From CALAED01 sp937891035 (GTDB taxonomy: Bacteria > Actinomycetota > Actinomycetes > Streptosporangiales > Streptosporangiaceae), in assembly GCA_035642125.1 (NCBI GenBank), contig DASQSZ010000077.1, positions 1-21,508 on the forward strand: DNA of 21,508 bases, written 5' to 3'. Each line of letters starts with the position of its first letter. The first letter of the stretch is position 1. The position numbers were made by a program, and so were the translations under genes. A model generated the notes under the pieces. That model saw only the letters and a list, made by a program, of their open reading frames with translations, did not search any database and was not told the DNA's origin. Shown in pieces: positions 1-8,649 of the stretch.

Positions 1-1
1 C

Positions 2-1009
2 CTACTCGGATACGCGTTGTTGGCGGCCGGTGGGCTGGCGCTGGCCGCCCGCCGCCGGGCCCCGGTCCCCGTCCTGGCCGTCACCGGGCTGTGCGCGGTG
101 GGTTACCAGGCGGCCGGCTTCGACGTGCCCGCCGTCGCGTATCTGTTCGCGGTGTACGCCGCCATGCGGGCGGGACACCGCATCGTCACGGCGGCGGCGA
201 GCCTGACCGTGCTGGCCGCTCTCCCGTTCGCGGCCATGGTCTCGGGCCCGCACGACACGGGCGAGGCGTTCGCGCAGGCCCGGGGTGCCCTCGAAGTGGC
301 CTGGCTGATCGCCGCCGGTGCTGCGGGGGAAGCGCTGCGGCAAGCCGAGCGGCGGGCGGACGAAGCCGAGCGCACCCGGGAGGAGGCCGCGCGGCGCCGC
401 GCCGATGAGCAGCGGCTGCACATCGCCCGGGAGCTGCACGACTCGCTCACCCACCAGATCTCGGTCATCAAAGTGCAGGCCGAAGTCGCCGTCCACCTGG
501 CCCGCAGGCGTGGCGAACCGGTGCCCGAGTCACTGCTGGCGATCCGACAGGCCGGCGCGGAGGCGGCCCGGGAACTGCGGGCGACTTTGGAGGCGTTGCG
601 CGACGACGGCGAGGCCTCCTCACGCGGACTCGACCACGTTCCGGCCCTGGTGGAACGGGCTCGTACGACCGGCTTGGACGCGACGCTGACGATCGAAGGT
701 CAACGACACGACGTGCCGGCCGCGGTGGACCGGACCGCCTACCGGATCGTTCAGGAGTCGCTCACCAACATCGCCCGCCACGCCGCCGCGGCGACGACGT
801 CGATCCGGATCGACTACGGTCCGGACGTCCTCTCGATACGGATCGATGACGACGGCAAGGCCACGCAGGCTCCCGCCCCGGTGTCGGGCGTCGGGCTGCT
901 CGGGATGCGGGAACGAGTCACCGCCCTGGGCGGCCGGCTGCGCGCACAACCGCGCAGCGAGGGCGGTTTCACCGTACAAGCCGAGATTCCCATGGACCGA
1001 ACGTCATGA
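2..1009 (+). CDS. NarL-type sensor histidine kinase, 5'-truncated by the window edge
   Basis: This is the sensor of a two-component system; it would autophosphorylate on histidine and pass phosphate to the regulator encoded next. The frame is already open at base 2, so the true start lies upstream and only about 335 residues are visible. In order there are hydrophobic segments, an Arg/Glu-rich linker likely to form a coiled coil (bases about 340-420), a HisKA_3 box with the motif ARELHDSLTHQ (phospho-His codon 437-439), and a HATPase_c domain. The ATPase domain shows the N-box (YRIVQESLTNIARHA), a DDDG G1 motif and a GVGLLGM G2 motif. The stop overlaps the next start as ATGA, so the pair is translationally coupled. 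The signal sensed cannot be told from what is visible. Confidence 0.95.
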   Translation, partial: LLGYALLAAGGLALAARRRAPVPVLAVTGLCAVGYQAAGFDVPAVAYLFAVYAAMRAGHRIVTAAASLTVLAALPFAAMVSGPHDTGEAFAQARGALEVAWLIAAGAAGEALRQAERRADEAERTREEAARRRADEQRLHIARELHDSLTHQISVIKVQAEVAVHLARRRGEPVPESLLAIRQAGAEAARELRATLEALRDDGEASSRGLDHVPALVERARTTGLDATLTIEGQRHDVPAAVDRTAYRIVQESLTNIARHAAAATTSIRIDYGPDVLSIRIDDDGKATQAPAPVSGVGLLGMRERVTALGGRLRAQPRSEGGFTVQAEIPMDRTS

Positions 1010-1674
1010 TCCGTGTCTTGCTAGTCGACGACCAGCCGCTCCTTCGCAGCGGATTTCGCGCGCTCCTGGAGGCCGAAGAAGAAATCGAGGTGGTGGCCGA
1101 GGCCTCCGACGGCAAGGAGGGACTGGCTCTGGCCCGGGAACATCTGCCCGACGTCGCGCTCATCGATGTCCAGATGCCGGTCATGGACGGCATCGAGGCG
1201 ACCCGGCGCATAGCGGCGGACCCGGCCCTGACCCGGGTGCACGTCGTCATCCTGACCAACTATTGCTTTGACGAATACGTCTTCAACGCGCTGCGAGCCG
1301 GCGCGGCCGGATTCATCGTCAAGGACATGGAGCCGGAGGACTTCCTTCACGCCGTACGCGTGGCCGCGCGCGGCGACGCGCTGCTCGCGCCCTCGATCAC
1401 CCGCAAGCTCATCAACAGGTACCTCACCCAGCCGCTCAACACCGGCACCGACACGGGGCTGAAGGAACTGACCACCCGCGAACGCGAGGCCGTCGCCCTG
1501 GTCGCACGGGGCCTGTCCAACGACCAGATCGCCGAGCGCATGGTGATCAGCCAACTCACCGCGAAAACGCACATCAACCGGGCCATGGCCAAGCTCCACG
1601 CCCGCGACCGCGCTCAGCTCGTCGTCCTCGCCTACGAATCCGGCCTGGTAGCCCCGCAGATCGATCACTCATGA
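1006..1674 (+). CDS. LuxR/NarL-family response regulator
   Basis: This 222-residue protein is the DNA-binding partner of the kinase upstream. The receiver domain (about 1-120) has the acidic pair D8/D9, phosphoacceptor D54 in LIDVQMPVMDG, the switch threonine T84 and the conserved K106. A LuxR-type helix-turn-helix follows (about 155-215: LTTREREAVALVARGLSNDQIAERM). The ATG lies inside the kinase stop (ATGA, 4-base overlap), which fixes the start. Length and domain order are normal for the family. The gene is followed by only 25-30 bases before a relic of another gene, so its native downstream context may have been lost. The target genes are unknown. Confidence 0.96.
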   Translation: MIRVLLVDDQPLLRSGFRALLEAEEEIEVVAEASDGKEGLALAREHLPDVALIDVQMPVMDGIEATRRIAADPALTRVHVVILTNYCFDEYVFNALRAGAAGFIVKDMEPEDFLHAVRVAARGDALLAPSITRKLINRYLTQPLNTGTDTGLKELTTREREAVALVARGLSNDQIAERMVISQLTAKTHINRAMAKLHARDRAQLVVLAYESGLVAPQIDHS

Positions 1675-1699
1675 GGGGTCAAGGGGTGACTGGGTGGGT

Positions 1700-1774
1700 T
1701 CCCTGTGCTCCCCGCAGTCGGCGATGATGACGGGCGGCTCCCTCACCCTCGACGGCGGCCGGACGGCTCATTGA
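1700..1774 (+). pseudogene. Remnant of a short-chain dehydrogenase/reductase C-terminus
   Basis: Just behind the response regulator a short frame ends in SPQSAMMTGGSLTLDGGRTAH and a TGA stop at 1772-1774. The TGG-x-L-x-x-DGG ending is typical of classical SDR enzymes, where this is the last beta strand before the C-terminus. No start codon, Rossmann fold (TGxxxGIG) or YxxxK catalytic motif precedes it. Reading upstream in the same frame runs into the response regulator's 3' end in another frame. I read it as the surviving tail of a deleted SDR gene. It is short, so chance resemblance is possible, but the ending is a strong match to the family pattern as I know it. Confidence 0.6.
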
Positions 1775-1868
1775 TCGCCAAACACCGACATAACGGTGTC
1801 GCCGTGCCGCTCCATCGTGGGATCTCTCAGGGGTTTACCTCCAAACACCTACCAGAGGGAGATAGACG

Positions 1869-2252
1869 ATGAGCGAGCCCGCGTACAACTCGGTGGCCTG
1901 GTTCGAGATCGGCGCCGACGACCCGGACGCCATCGAGCGGTTCTACGGGGAGCTGTTCGGCTGGACCTTCCAGAAGAACGAGGAAGGCGGGATGGAATAC
2001 CGCATGGTCACCACGCCCGGCGCCGAGCAGCCGTCCGGCGGCGTGATGAGCACCGGCGGCAGGTTCCCCAACTACGCCGCGTTCTATGTCGTGGTCGAGG
2101 ACGTGGCGGCGACGGTCGCCAAAGCGGAGCGCCTCGGCGCCAAGGCGCTGCTGCCGCCGACCACCGCGCCCGACGGCTTGGTGTTCGCGCAACTGCACGA
2201 CCCGTCCGGCAACCAGATCGGGTTGTTCACGCCGGCGCCCACGGCCACCTGA
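1869..2252 (+). CDS. VOC (glyoxalase/bleomycin-resistance fold) family protein
   Basis: This 127-residue protein resembles the vicinal-oxygen-chelate fold. It opens with the strand VAWFEIGADDPDAIERFYGELFGW and ends with the strand FAQLHDPSGNQIGLFTP, the two hallmarks of small actinobacterial glyoxalase-like proteins. The start is set by a GAGGGA ribosome-binding site ending about 8 bases before ATG 1869. Family members bind metal and act on small electrophiles or bind toxic compounds, but substrate cannot be inferred here. It is a single-domain protein expected to dimerise. It stands alone: a relic lies before it and a strong hairpin separates it from convergent aceE. Confidence 0.88.
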   Translation: MSEPAYNSVAWFEIGADDPDAIERFYGELFGWTFQKNEEGGMEYRMVTTPGAEQPSGGVMSTGGRFPNYAAFYVVVEDVAATVAKAERLGAKALLPPTTAPDGLVFAQLHDPSGNQIGLFTPAPTAT

Positions 2253-2262
2253 TCCGGCGACC

Positions 2263-2315
2263 CGGCGCGCGCCCGCGAGCATCCGTCCGTACGGGCCACC
2301 GGCGGGCGCGCGCCG
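2263..2315. terminator. Strong hairpin between convergent genes (bidirectional terminator candidate)
   Basis: Bases 2263-2276 and 2302-2315 form a perfect 14-bp GC-only stem, with a 25-base loop. It sits 10 bases after the VOC stop and 33 bases from the aceE stop, so it can serve transcripts from both sides. There is no T-tract on either side, as is usual in high-GC actinomycetes. Confidence 0.75.
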
Positions 2316-2348
2316 ACAGGACGGGACGGAGCGCGCGGGCGGTGTGGC

Positions 2349-5147
<2,799 letters not shown>

Positions 5148-5445
5148 GGGGTCCCCTCTAGTGCTTACCGAGTCGTCTTTGCCGACTGTTTGTCGTCTTT
5201 GTCGTCTTTTTGTGGTCACGACCGCGCGTAGCCTACCCACGGCGGACAAACCAGCGGTACGGAACCGTGAACCGCCCGGCCGCCCTGTGTTTCAACTCCT
5301 TGACGATCGCTCTTTGTTCCTCTCCATCGTGGTACGTTCCGGCCCCGGCCGCATCTCTACCGTCGGGTAACACACTTGGCGAGAAGGCCATCTCGTACCA
5401 CTCTGTAGGGAGGGGCATACCCGCTGACAGGAGGTGACACGAGCC
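5148..5445. promoter_or_regulatory. Divergent intergenic region between aceE and the DUF1918 gene
   Basis: This 298-base region must hold promoters for both directions. On + a TTGACG hexamer (about 5300-5305) resembles a -35 box, but no good -10 is seen at 17-18 bases. On - a TAGGCT hexamer just before the AAAGACGAC repeats could be a -10 box, without a clear -35. A short - strand frame (5233-5373) ending in the residues TVPYRWFVRRG is also present; see findings. Promoter assignments are weak. Confidence 0.4.
5172..5209 (-). repeat. Three copies of AAAGACGAC in the aceE leader
   Basis: On the aceE strand the 9-mer AAAGACGAC occurs at 5172-5180, 5192-5200 and 5201-5209, the last two directly abutting. 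It lies 25 to 62 bases upstream of the GTG start. This purine-rich stretch is unlike the surrounding sequence. It could be a regulator site or an unstructured 5' leader element; I do not recognise it as a known operator. Confidence 0.6.
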
Positions 5446-5655
5446 ATGCAGGCAACTGTGGGAGACCGGCTCCTGGTGCACGGGAACGCCGTGGGCCATC
5501 CCGACCGGATGGGAGAGATCGTCGAGGTCCGGGGACGCACCGGAGGGCCGCCCTATCTCGTGCGGTTCGACGACGGCCACACCAGATTGGTGTTTCCCGG
5601 ACCGGACGCGGTCGTCGAGCCCCGGCCGGCCGATGACGCTTCCGGCTCTGTTTGA
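5446..5655 (+). CDS. DUF1918 domain-containing small protein
   Basis: A 69-residue protein with the DUF1918 signature: VGDRLLVHG, then GEIVEVRG, then GGPPYLVRFDDGH and VFPGPDAVVE. The pattern suggests a small SH3-like beta barrel; the family is actinobacterial and its function is not established to my knowledge. ATG 5446 is preferred over an in-frame GTG at 5434 because the GTG lies inside the AGGAGG ribosome-binding site (5429-5434). It is monocistronic in appearance: a hairpin-rich spacer follows before yjbQ. Confidence 0.88.
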   Translation: MQATVGDRLLVHGNAVGHPDRMGEIVEVRGRTGGPPYLVRFDDGHTRLVFPGPDAVVEPRPADDASGSV

Positions 5656-5706
5656 GAATCCACTGGGCCGGTCCGATACGCGCTTCGCGTCCGGGTCCCG
5701 TCTGGC

Positions 5707-5752
5707 GGTCCCGTACGGGGCCACGCGCGGCTTGTCCGCGGCCTGGTGCGTG
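5707..5752. other. Palindromic hairpins in the spacer before yjbQ
   Basis: Bases 5707-5722 fold into a 6-bp stem with a GTAC loop around the perfect palindrome CCCGTACGGG (5710-5719). Overlapping its end, CCACGC (5721-5726) can pair with GCGTGG (5747-5752), enclosing a GCGG/CCGC helix. GGTCCCGTAC recurs at 5752-5761. The role is unknown; see findings. Confidence 0.4.
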
Positions 5753-5765
5753 GTCCCGTACACGC

Positions 5766-5789
5766 TCTCGCACGCGGCATCGTGCGAGA
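5766..5789 (+). terminator. Hairpin downstream of the DUF1918 gene
   Basis: TCTCGCACG (5766-5774) and CGTGCGAGA (5781-5789) form a perfect 9-bp stem with a 6-base loop, about 110 bases after the DUF1918 stop. No T-tract follows. It is a plausible terminator, or part of a structured leader for yjbQ. Confidence 0.55.
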
Positions 5790-5816
5790 TCCGGGCCGCG
5801 GCGGGCGGGTCGACCG

Positions 5817-5846
5817 GTGATCGGCCCTGTTGCGATCGCCGATCAC
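5817..5846 (+). other. Inverted repeat immediately upstream of yjbQ
   Basis: GTGATCGGC (5817-5825) and GCCGATCAC (5838-5846) are perfect 9-base inverted repeats around a 12-base loop that itself contains GCGATC. The right arm ends 16 bases before the yjbQ ATG. It may be an operator, a terminator for upstream transcription, or a translation-controlling hairpin. Confidence 0.5.
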
Positions 5847-5862
5847 GCGGTAAACAGGGACT

Positions 5863-6276
5863 ATGCGGACCACAGTGATCCGGGTGACAACCGGTCGCGA
5901 CGAGACGGTGCACGACATCACGGCCGATTGTCACAAGTTCGTCCAGGATGTGGGCGGTGACGATGGGCTGCTGCATGTCTTCGTTCCGCACGCCACCGCC
6001 GGCATCGCCCTGATGGAGCTGGGGGCCGGCAGCGATCACGACCTGCTCGCGACGCTCGCCGACCTGTTGCCGGCCGACGATCGGTGGGAGCATACGCACG
6101 GCTCGCGCGGACATGGCAGATCCCATGTTTTGCCCGCCTTTGTCACGCCGTACGCCACGATTCCGGTTATTGCCGGTCAAATGGCCCTCGGAACCTGGCA
6201 ATCGGTTGCCTTGATCGATCTCAATGTTGACAATCCGGACCGCCAGGTGAGGCTATCGTTCCTCGCGGGAACGTGA
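5863..6276 (+). CDS. YjbQ-family protein (UPF0047, secondary thiamine-phosphate synthase type)
   Basis: This 137-residue single-domain protein carries the UPF0047/YjbQ motifs: HATAGIALME (43-52), GSDHD (57-61), HGSRGHGRSHVLPA (79-92), and PVIAGQMALGTWQ (101-113). The conserved His and Glu residues form the presumed metal/active site in this family. E. coli YjbQ can complement loss of thiamine-phosphate synthase by a side activity, and the physiological reaction is unsettled. The start ATG 5863 has only a weak CAGGGA ribosome-binding site. It follows a hairpin-rich spacer and precedes DUF3052. A link with the divergent aceE gene, whose enzyme needs thiamine diphosphate, is suggestive only. Confidence 0.93.
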   Translation: MRTTVIRVTTGRDETVHDITADCHKFVQDVGGDDGLLHVFVPHATAGIALMELGAGSDHDLLATLADLLPADDRWEHTHGSRGHGRSHVLPAFVTPYATIPVIAGQMALGTWQSVALIDLNVDNPDRQVRLSFLAGT

Positions 6277-6446
6277 CTCGCGTGGCCGGGTTCAATCACA
6301 TGCTGCCGAGAGACTTGCGCGAGGGCCGGTCACTTGTGTGAACTGTCCGGCAATGCCGCACCGCGCGGCCGGTGCCATCGTGAAGGGGAGGAGTCTCCAC
6401 TCGAGTCCCGGCAGCACGCGCGGACCACTACACAGGGAGGACGTTC

Positions 6447-6875
6447 GTGAGCGCGACCGCAGGCCAGGCGCAGTCAGAGCGCAGCTTGGCCGAACGGCTC
6501 GGCTTCAAGTCGAGCCAGGTGGTGCAAGAGATCGGCTACGACGATGACTGCGCGGACGAGCTGCGCGCCTCCGTCGAGGCCGTCACGGGGAGCGAGCTGG
6601 TCGGCGACGACTTTGAGGATGTGGTCGATGTTGTCCTGCTCTGGTGGCGCGAAGACGATGGCGATCTTGTTGATGGCCTCGTCGACGCGCGTACATCGCT
6701 GGCCGACGGTGGCCACATCTGGTTGCTGACGCCGAAGGCCGGCCGGGAGGGACACGTCGAGCCGAGCGATATAGACGAGGCGGCGCCGACCGCCGGGCTC
6801 ACGCAGACAAGTAGCGTCAGCGCGGCAAAGGAATGGTCGGGCACCCGCCTGGTGGCGCCGAAAGCACGCCGCTGA
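6447..6875 (+). CDS. DUF3052 family protein
   Basis: This is a 142-residue acidic protein of the actinobacterial DUF3052 family. It shows the conserved start SLAERLGFKSSQVVQEIGYDDDCADELR, cited here only in part, a hydrophobic strand VVDVVLLWWREDDGDL, the segment DGGHIWLLTPKAGR, and the ending KEWSGTRLVAPK. The fold looks alpha/beta but no catalytic motif is evident. GTG 6447 is supported by GGGAGG about 8 bases upstream. It is next to the ahpE-type peroxiredoxin and near aceE, an arrangement also known from mycobacteria and Streptomyces. Function is unknown. Confidence 0.93.
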   Translation: MSATAGQAQSERSLAERLGFKSSQVVQEIGYDDDCADELRASVEAVTGSELVGDDFEDVVDVVLLWWREDDGDLVDGLVDARTSLADGGHIWLLTPKAGREGHVEPSDIDEAAPTAGLTQTSSVSAAKEWSGTRLVAPKARR

Positions 6876-6927
6876 CACCGAGCGTCCGGCATACGCCGGC
6901 GCGAGGGGGGATGGCAGACTGGAGGCC

Positions 6928-6957
6928 GACGTCTCTGACAATGAGAAAAGACGTCTC
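6928..6957 (+). promoter_or_regulatory. Paired GACGTCTC sites upstream of the peroxiredoxin gene
   Basis: GACGTCTC occurs at 6928-6935 and again at 6950-6957, starting 22 bases apart, about two helical turns. Each contains the palindrome GACGTC; the second is the 8-base palindrome AGACGTCT. They lie 22-51 bases before the peroxiredoxin ATG. The spacing suits a dimeric regulator or an RNA hairpin. I know no regulator with this site. Confidence 0.4.
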
Positions 6958-6978
6958 CGGACTGCGAAAGGGAGTGCC

Positions 6979-7434
6979 ATGGCAGTTGAGGTCGGCGACA
7001 GCGCCCCGGACTTCGAGCTGACAGACCAGCACGGAGCACCGGTGAAGCTGTCGGACTTCCGCGGGAAGAAGGTCGTGCTCGTCTTCTACCCGCTTGCGTT
7101 CAGCGGGGTCTGCCAGGGGGAGCTGTGCGAGATCCGCGACGAGCTGCCGAGTTTCGGGGACAACCAGGCCCAGGTTCTCACGGTGTCGGTCGATTCGATG
7201 TTCTCGCACCGCGCCTGGGCGGAGCAGCAGGGATATGAGTTCCCCTTGCTGTCCGACTTTTGGCCGCATGGCAGGGTGTCACGGGAGTACGGGGTATTCG
7301 ACGAGGCCAAGGGCATCGCGACCCGCGGCACGTTCATCATCGATCCGGAGGGCATCGTCCGCTGGAAGGTGGTCAACGCCATCCCGGACGCCCGCGACCT
7401 GGACGAGTACCGAAAGGTGCTCGCCGAGCTTTAG
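6979..7434 (+). CDS. ahpE: AhpE-type peroxiredoxin
   Basis: This 151-residue peroxiredoxin reduces hydrogen peroxide, organic peroxides or peroxynitrite in the cytosol. The active-site loop PLAFSGVCQGELC (38-50) places the peroxidatic cysteine at C45. C50 lies five residues on; R116, in ATRGTFIID, is the conserved arginine. Length and numbering agree with mycobacterial AhpE. In that family the oxidised cysteine is recycled by mycothiol/mycoredoxin or thioredoxin. ATG 6979 has an AAAGGGAG ribosome-binding site 4 bases upstream. Its neighbours DUF3052 and aceE match the known actinobacterial order. A strong hairpin follows the stop. Confidence 0.95.
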   Translation: MAVEVGDSAPDFELTDQHGAPVKLSDFRGKKVVLVFYPLAFSGVCQGELCEIRDELPSFGDNQAQVLTVSVDSMFSHRAWAEQQGYEFPLLSDFWPHGRVSREYGVFDEAKGIATRGTFIIDPEGIVRWKVVNAIPDARDLDEYRKVLAEL

Positions 7435-7443
7435 CCGGTGTGG

Positions 7444-7479
7444 CCGGGCCCCGGCTCCGGTGGCGGAGCCCGGGCCCGG
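7444..7479 (+). terminator. Strong hairpin after the peroxiredoxin gene
   Basis: Bases 7444-7459 and 7464-7479 pair over 15 of 16 positions around a 4-base GTGG loop, ten bases after the stop. It ends 12 bases before the next gene's ribosome-binding site. It lacks a T-tract; it may terminate most transcripts or attenuate read-through into the zinc-ribbon gene. Confidence 0.7.
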
Positions 7480-7500
7480 CTCCGGAATGCTGGAGGGGGC

Positions 7501-7824
7501 ATGCCCTGCTTCAAGTGCGGGGCGCGGCAGACCGATCCTGTACGTGGCGCGAGTCCGTGGAAGCGCGGGGTGCGTAGCGACCATCTGGTCCTCGTCTGTC
7601 CGGACTGTCAGGCCGCACCTGACTGGGCGGCCGAACTCGATCAGTGTGCCGCCTGCGCTTCGACCGCGTTGATCTGCCGGCTCGGTGAGGTCGAGTGCCG
7701 CGCCTGCGGTCACGTACGGGACGTCGAGCGCGATTCCGATGACCTGGTGGCCTCGTCCGCTCCCGGTCTGTCCGAAGACGTCGCCCAGGCGCTCGCCCGC
7801 GTACTCAAGGGTCAGCGCGCCTGA
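7501..7824 (+). CDS. Double zinc-ribbon small protein
   Basis: A 107-residue protein with paired cysteines: C3-x2-C6 with C33-x2-C36, then C49-x2-C52 with C66-x2-C69. This is the layout of two consecutive zinc ribbons, followed by an acidic helical tail. I do not recognise a named family. Zinc ribbons of this size usually bind nucleic acid or partner proteins, but nothing here shows which. ATG 7501 is preferred over the upstream GTG 7438, which would read through the hairpin; GGAGG at 7492-7496 supports it. It converges on the response regulator, with a small 5-bp hairpin (7827-7842) between them. Confidence 0.8.
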   Translation: MPCFKCGARQTDPVRGASPWKRGVRSDHLVLVCPDCQAAPDWAAELDQCAACASTALICRLGEVECRACGHVRDVERDSDDLVASSAPGLSEDVAQALARVLKGQRA

Positions 7825-7852
7825 CCGCGAGGCGCCGCTCGCTCAGGGTGGG

Positions 7853-8560
7853 TCAGCCGGCGAGGCCGTTTTCGTAGGCGAAGACCACGGCCTGGGTCCG
7901 GTCGCGCAGGCCGAGCTTGGTCAGGACGTGGCCGACGTGGGTCTTCACCGTCTGCTCGGCGAGGAACAGCTCACCGGCGATTTCCATGTTGGACATGCCG
8001 CGGGCGATCAGTCGCAGCACGTCGGTCTCGCGCGGCGTGAGCGCGGCCAACGCGTCCGGCCGCGGCCGCTCATGTCGGCGCCGGCGGGCGAAATCGCTGA
8101 TCAGCCGGCGGGTGATGGAGGGCGCCAACAGCGCGTCGCCGGCCGCGACGATTCGTACGCCGGCGATGAGATCGGCCGCCGAGGCGTCCTTGAGCAAGAA
8201 CCCGCTGGCCCCGGCCCCGAGCGCCTCGTAGACGTACTCATCCAGGTCGAACGTCGTCAGCACCAGCACCTTGGGTGCGTCGCCCGGCGTGTCCCCCGGC
8301 GTGTCGTCCGGCGCGCCGCCTCGCGCGCCGTCGGCGGCGGCACCGCCGACGATCTTTTCCGTGGCGGCCAGCCCGTCCATCGTCGGCATCCGGATGTCCA
8401 TCACGATCACGTCCGGCCGCAGTTCGCGGGCCATCGCGACCGCCTCCTGGCCGTCGCCCGCCTGGCCGACCACCTCGATGTCGGATGCGGATGTCAGCAG
8501 CGCGGCGAGCCCGTCACGGATCATCACCTGGTCGTCGGCGATCAGCACGCGAATTGTCAT
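7853..8560 (-). CDS. LuxR/NarL-family response regulator with a low-complexity insertion
   Basis: A 235-residue regulator encoded after its kinase. The receiver has D9/D10, phosphoacceptor D55 (VMDIRMPTMDG), T102 and K124 (SGFLLKD). The LuxR helix-turn-helix spans about 173-233 (LTPRETDVLRLIARGMSNMEIA). Between receiver helix 3 and strand 4 there is an unusual Gly/Pro/Asp/Ala-rich stretch (residues 71-97, with DTPGDTPGD), roughly 17 residues longer than in the other regulator of this window. The ATG at 8560 has GGGGA about 8 bases upstream. The kinase stop is 89 bases upstream, so the two genes probably share a transcript. The family includes DesR-like and antibiotic-stress regulators; the targets are unknown. 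Confidence 0.94.
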   Translation of the reverse strand: MTIRVLIADDQVMIRDGLAALLTSASDIEVVGQAGDGQEAVAMARELRPDVIVMDIRMPTMDGLAATEKIVGGAAADGARGGAPDDTPGDTPGDAPKVLVLTTFDLDEYVYEALGAGASGFLLKDASAADLIAGVRIVAAGDALLAPSITRRLISDFARRRRHERPRPDALAALTPRETDVLRLIARGMSNMEIAGELFLAEQTVKTHVGHVLTKLGLRDRTQAVVFAYENGLAG

Positions 8561-8649
8561 CGACGGTCCCCTGCCTCACCTGGGCTGCCGCTGCGGCTGC
8601 CGGACCGAGTCTCGGGCGGGTCCCGGCGCGCCCCGGCCGCCGTGCCAGC

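Noticed and set aside
5148..5249. A 34-codon N-terminal extension of AceE
   Set aside because: It has no ribosome-binding site, reads through the leader repeats, and GTG 5147 has a good GAGGGG and gives the family length.
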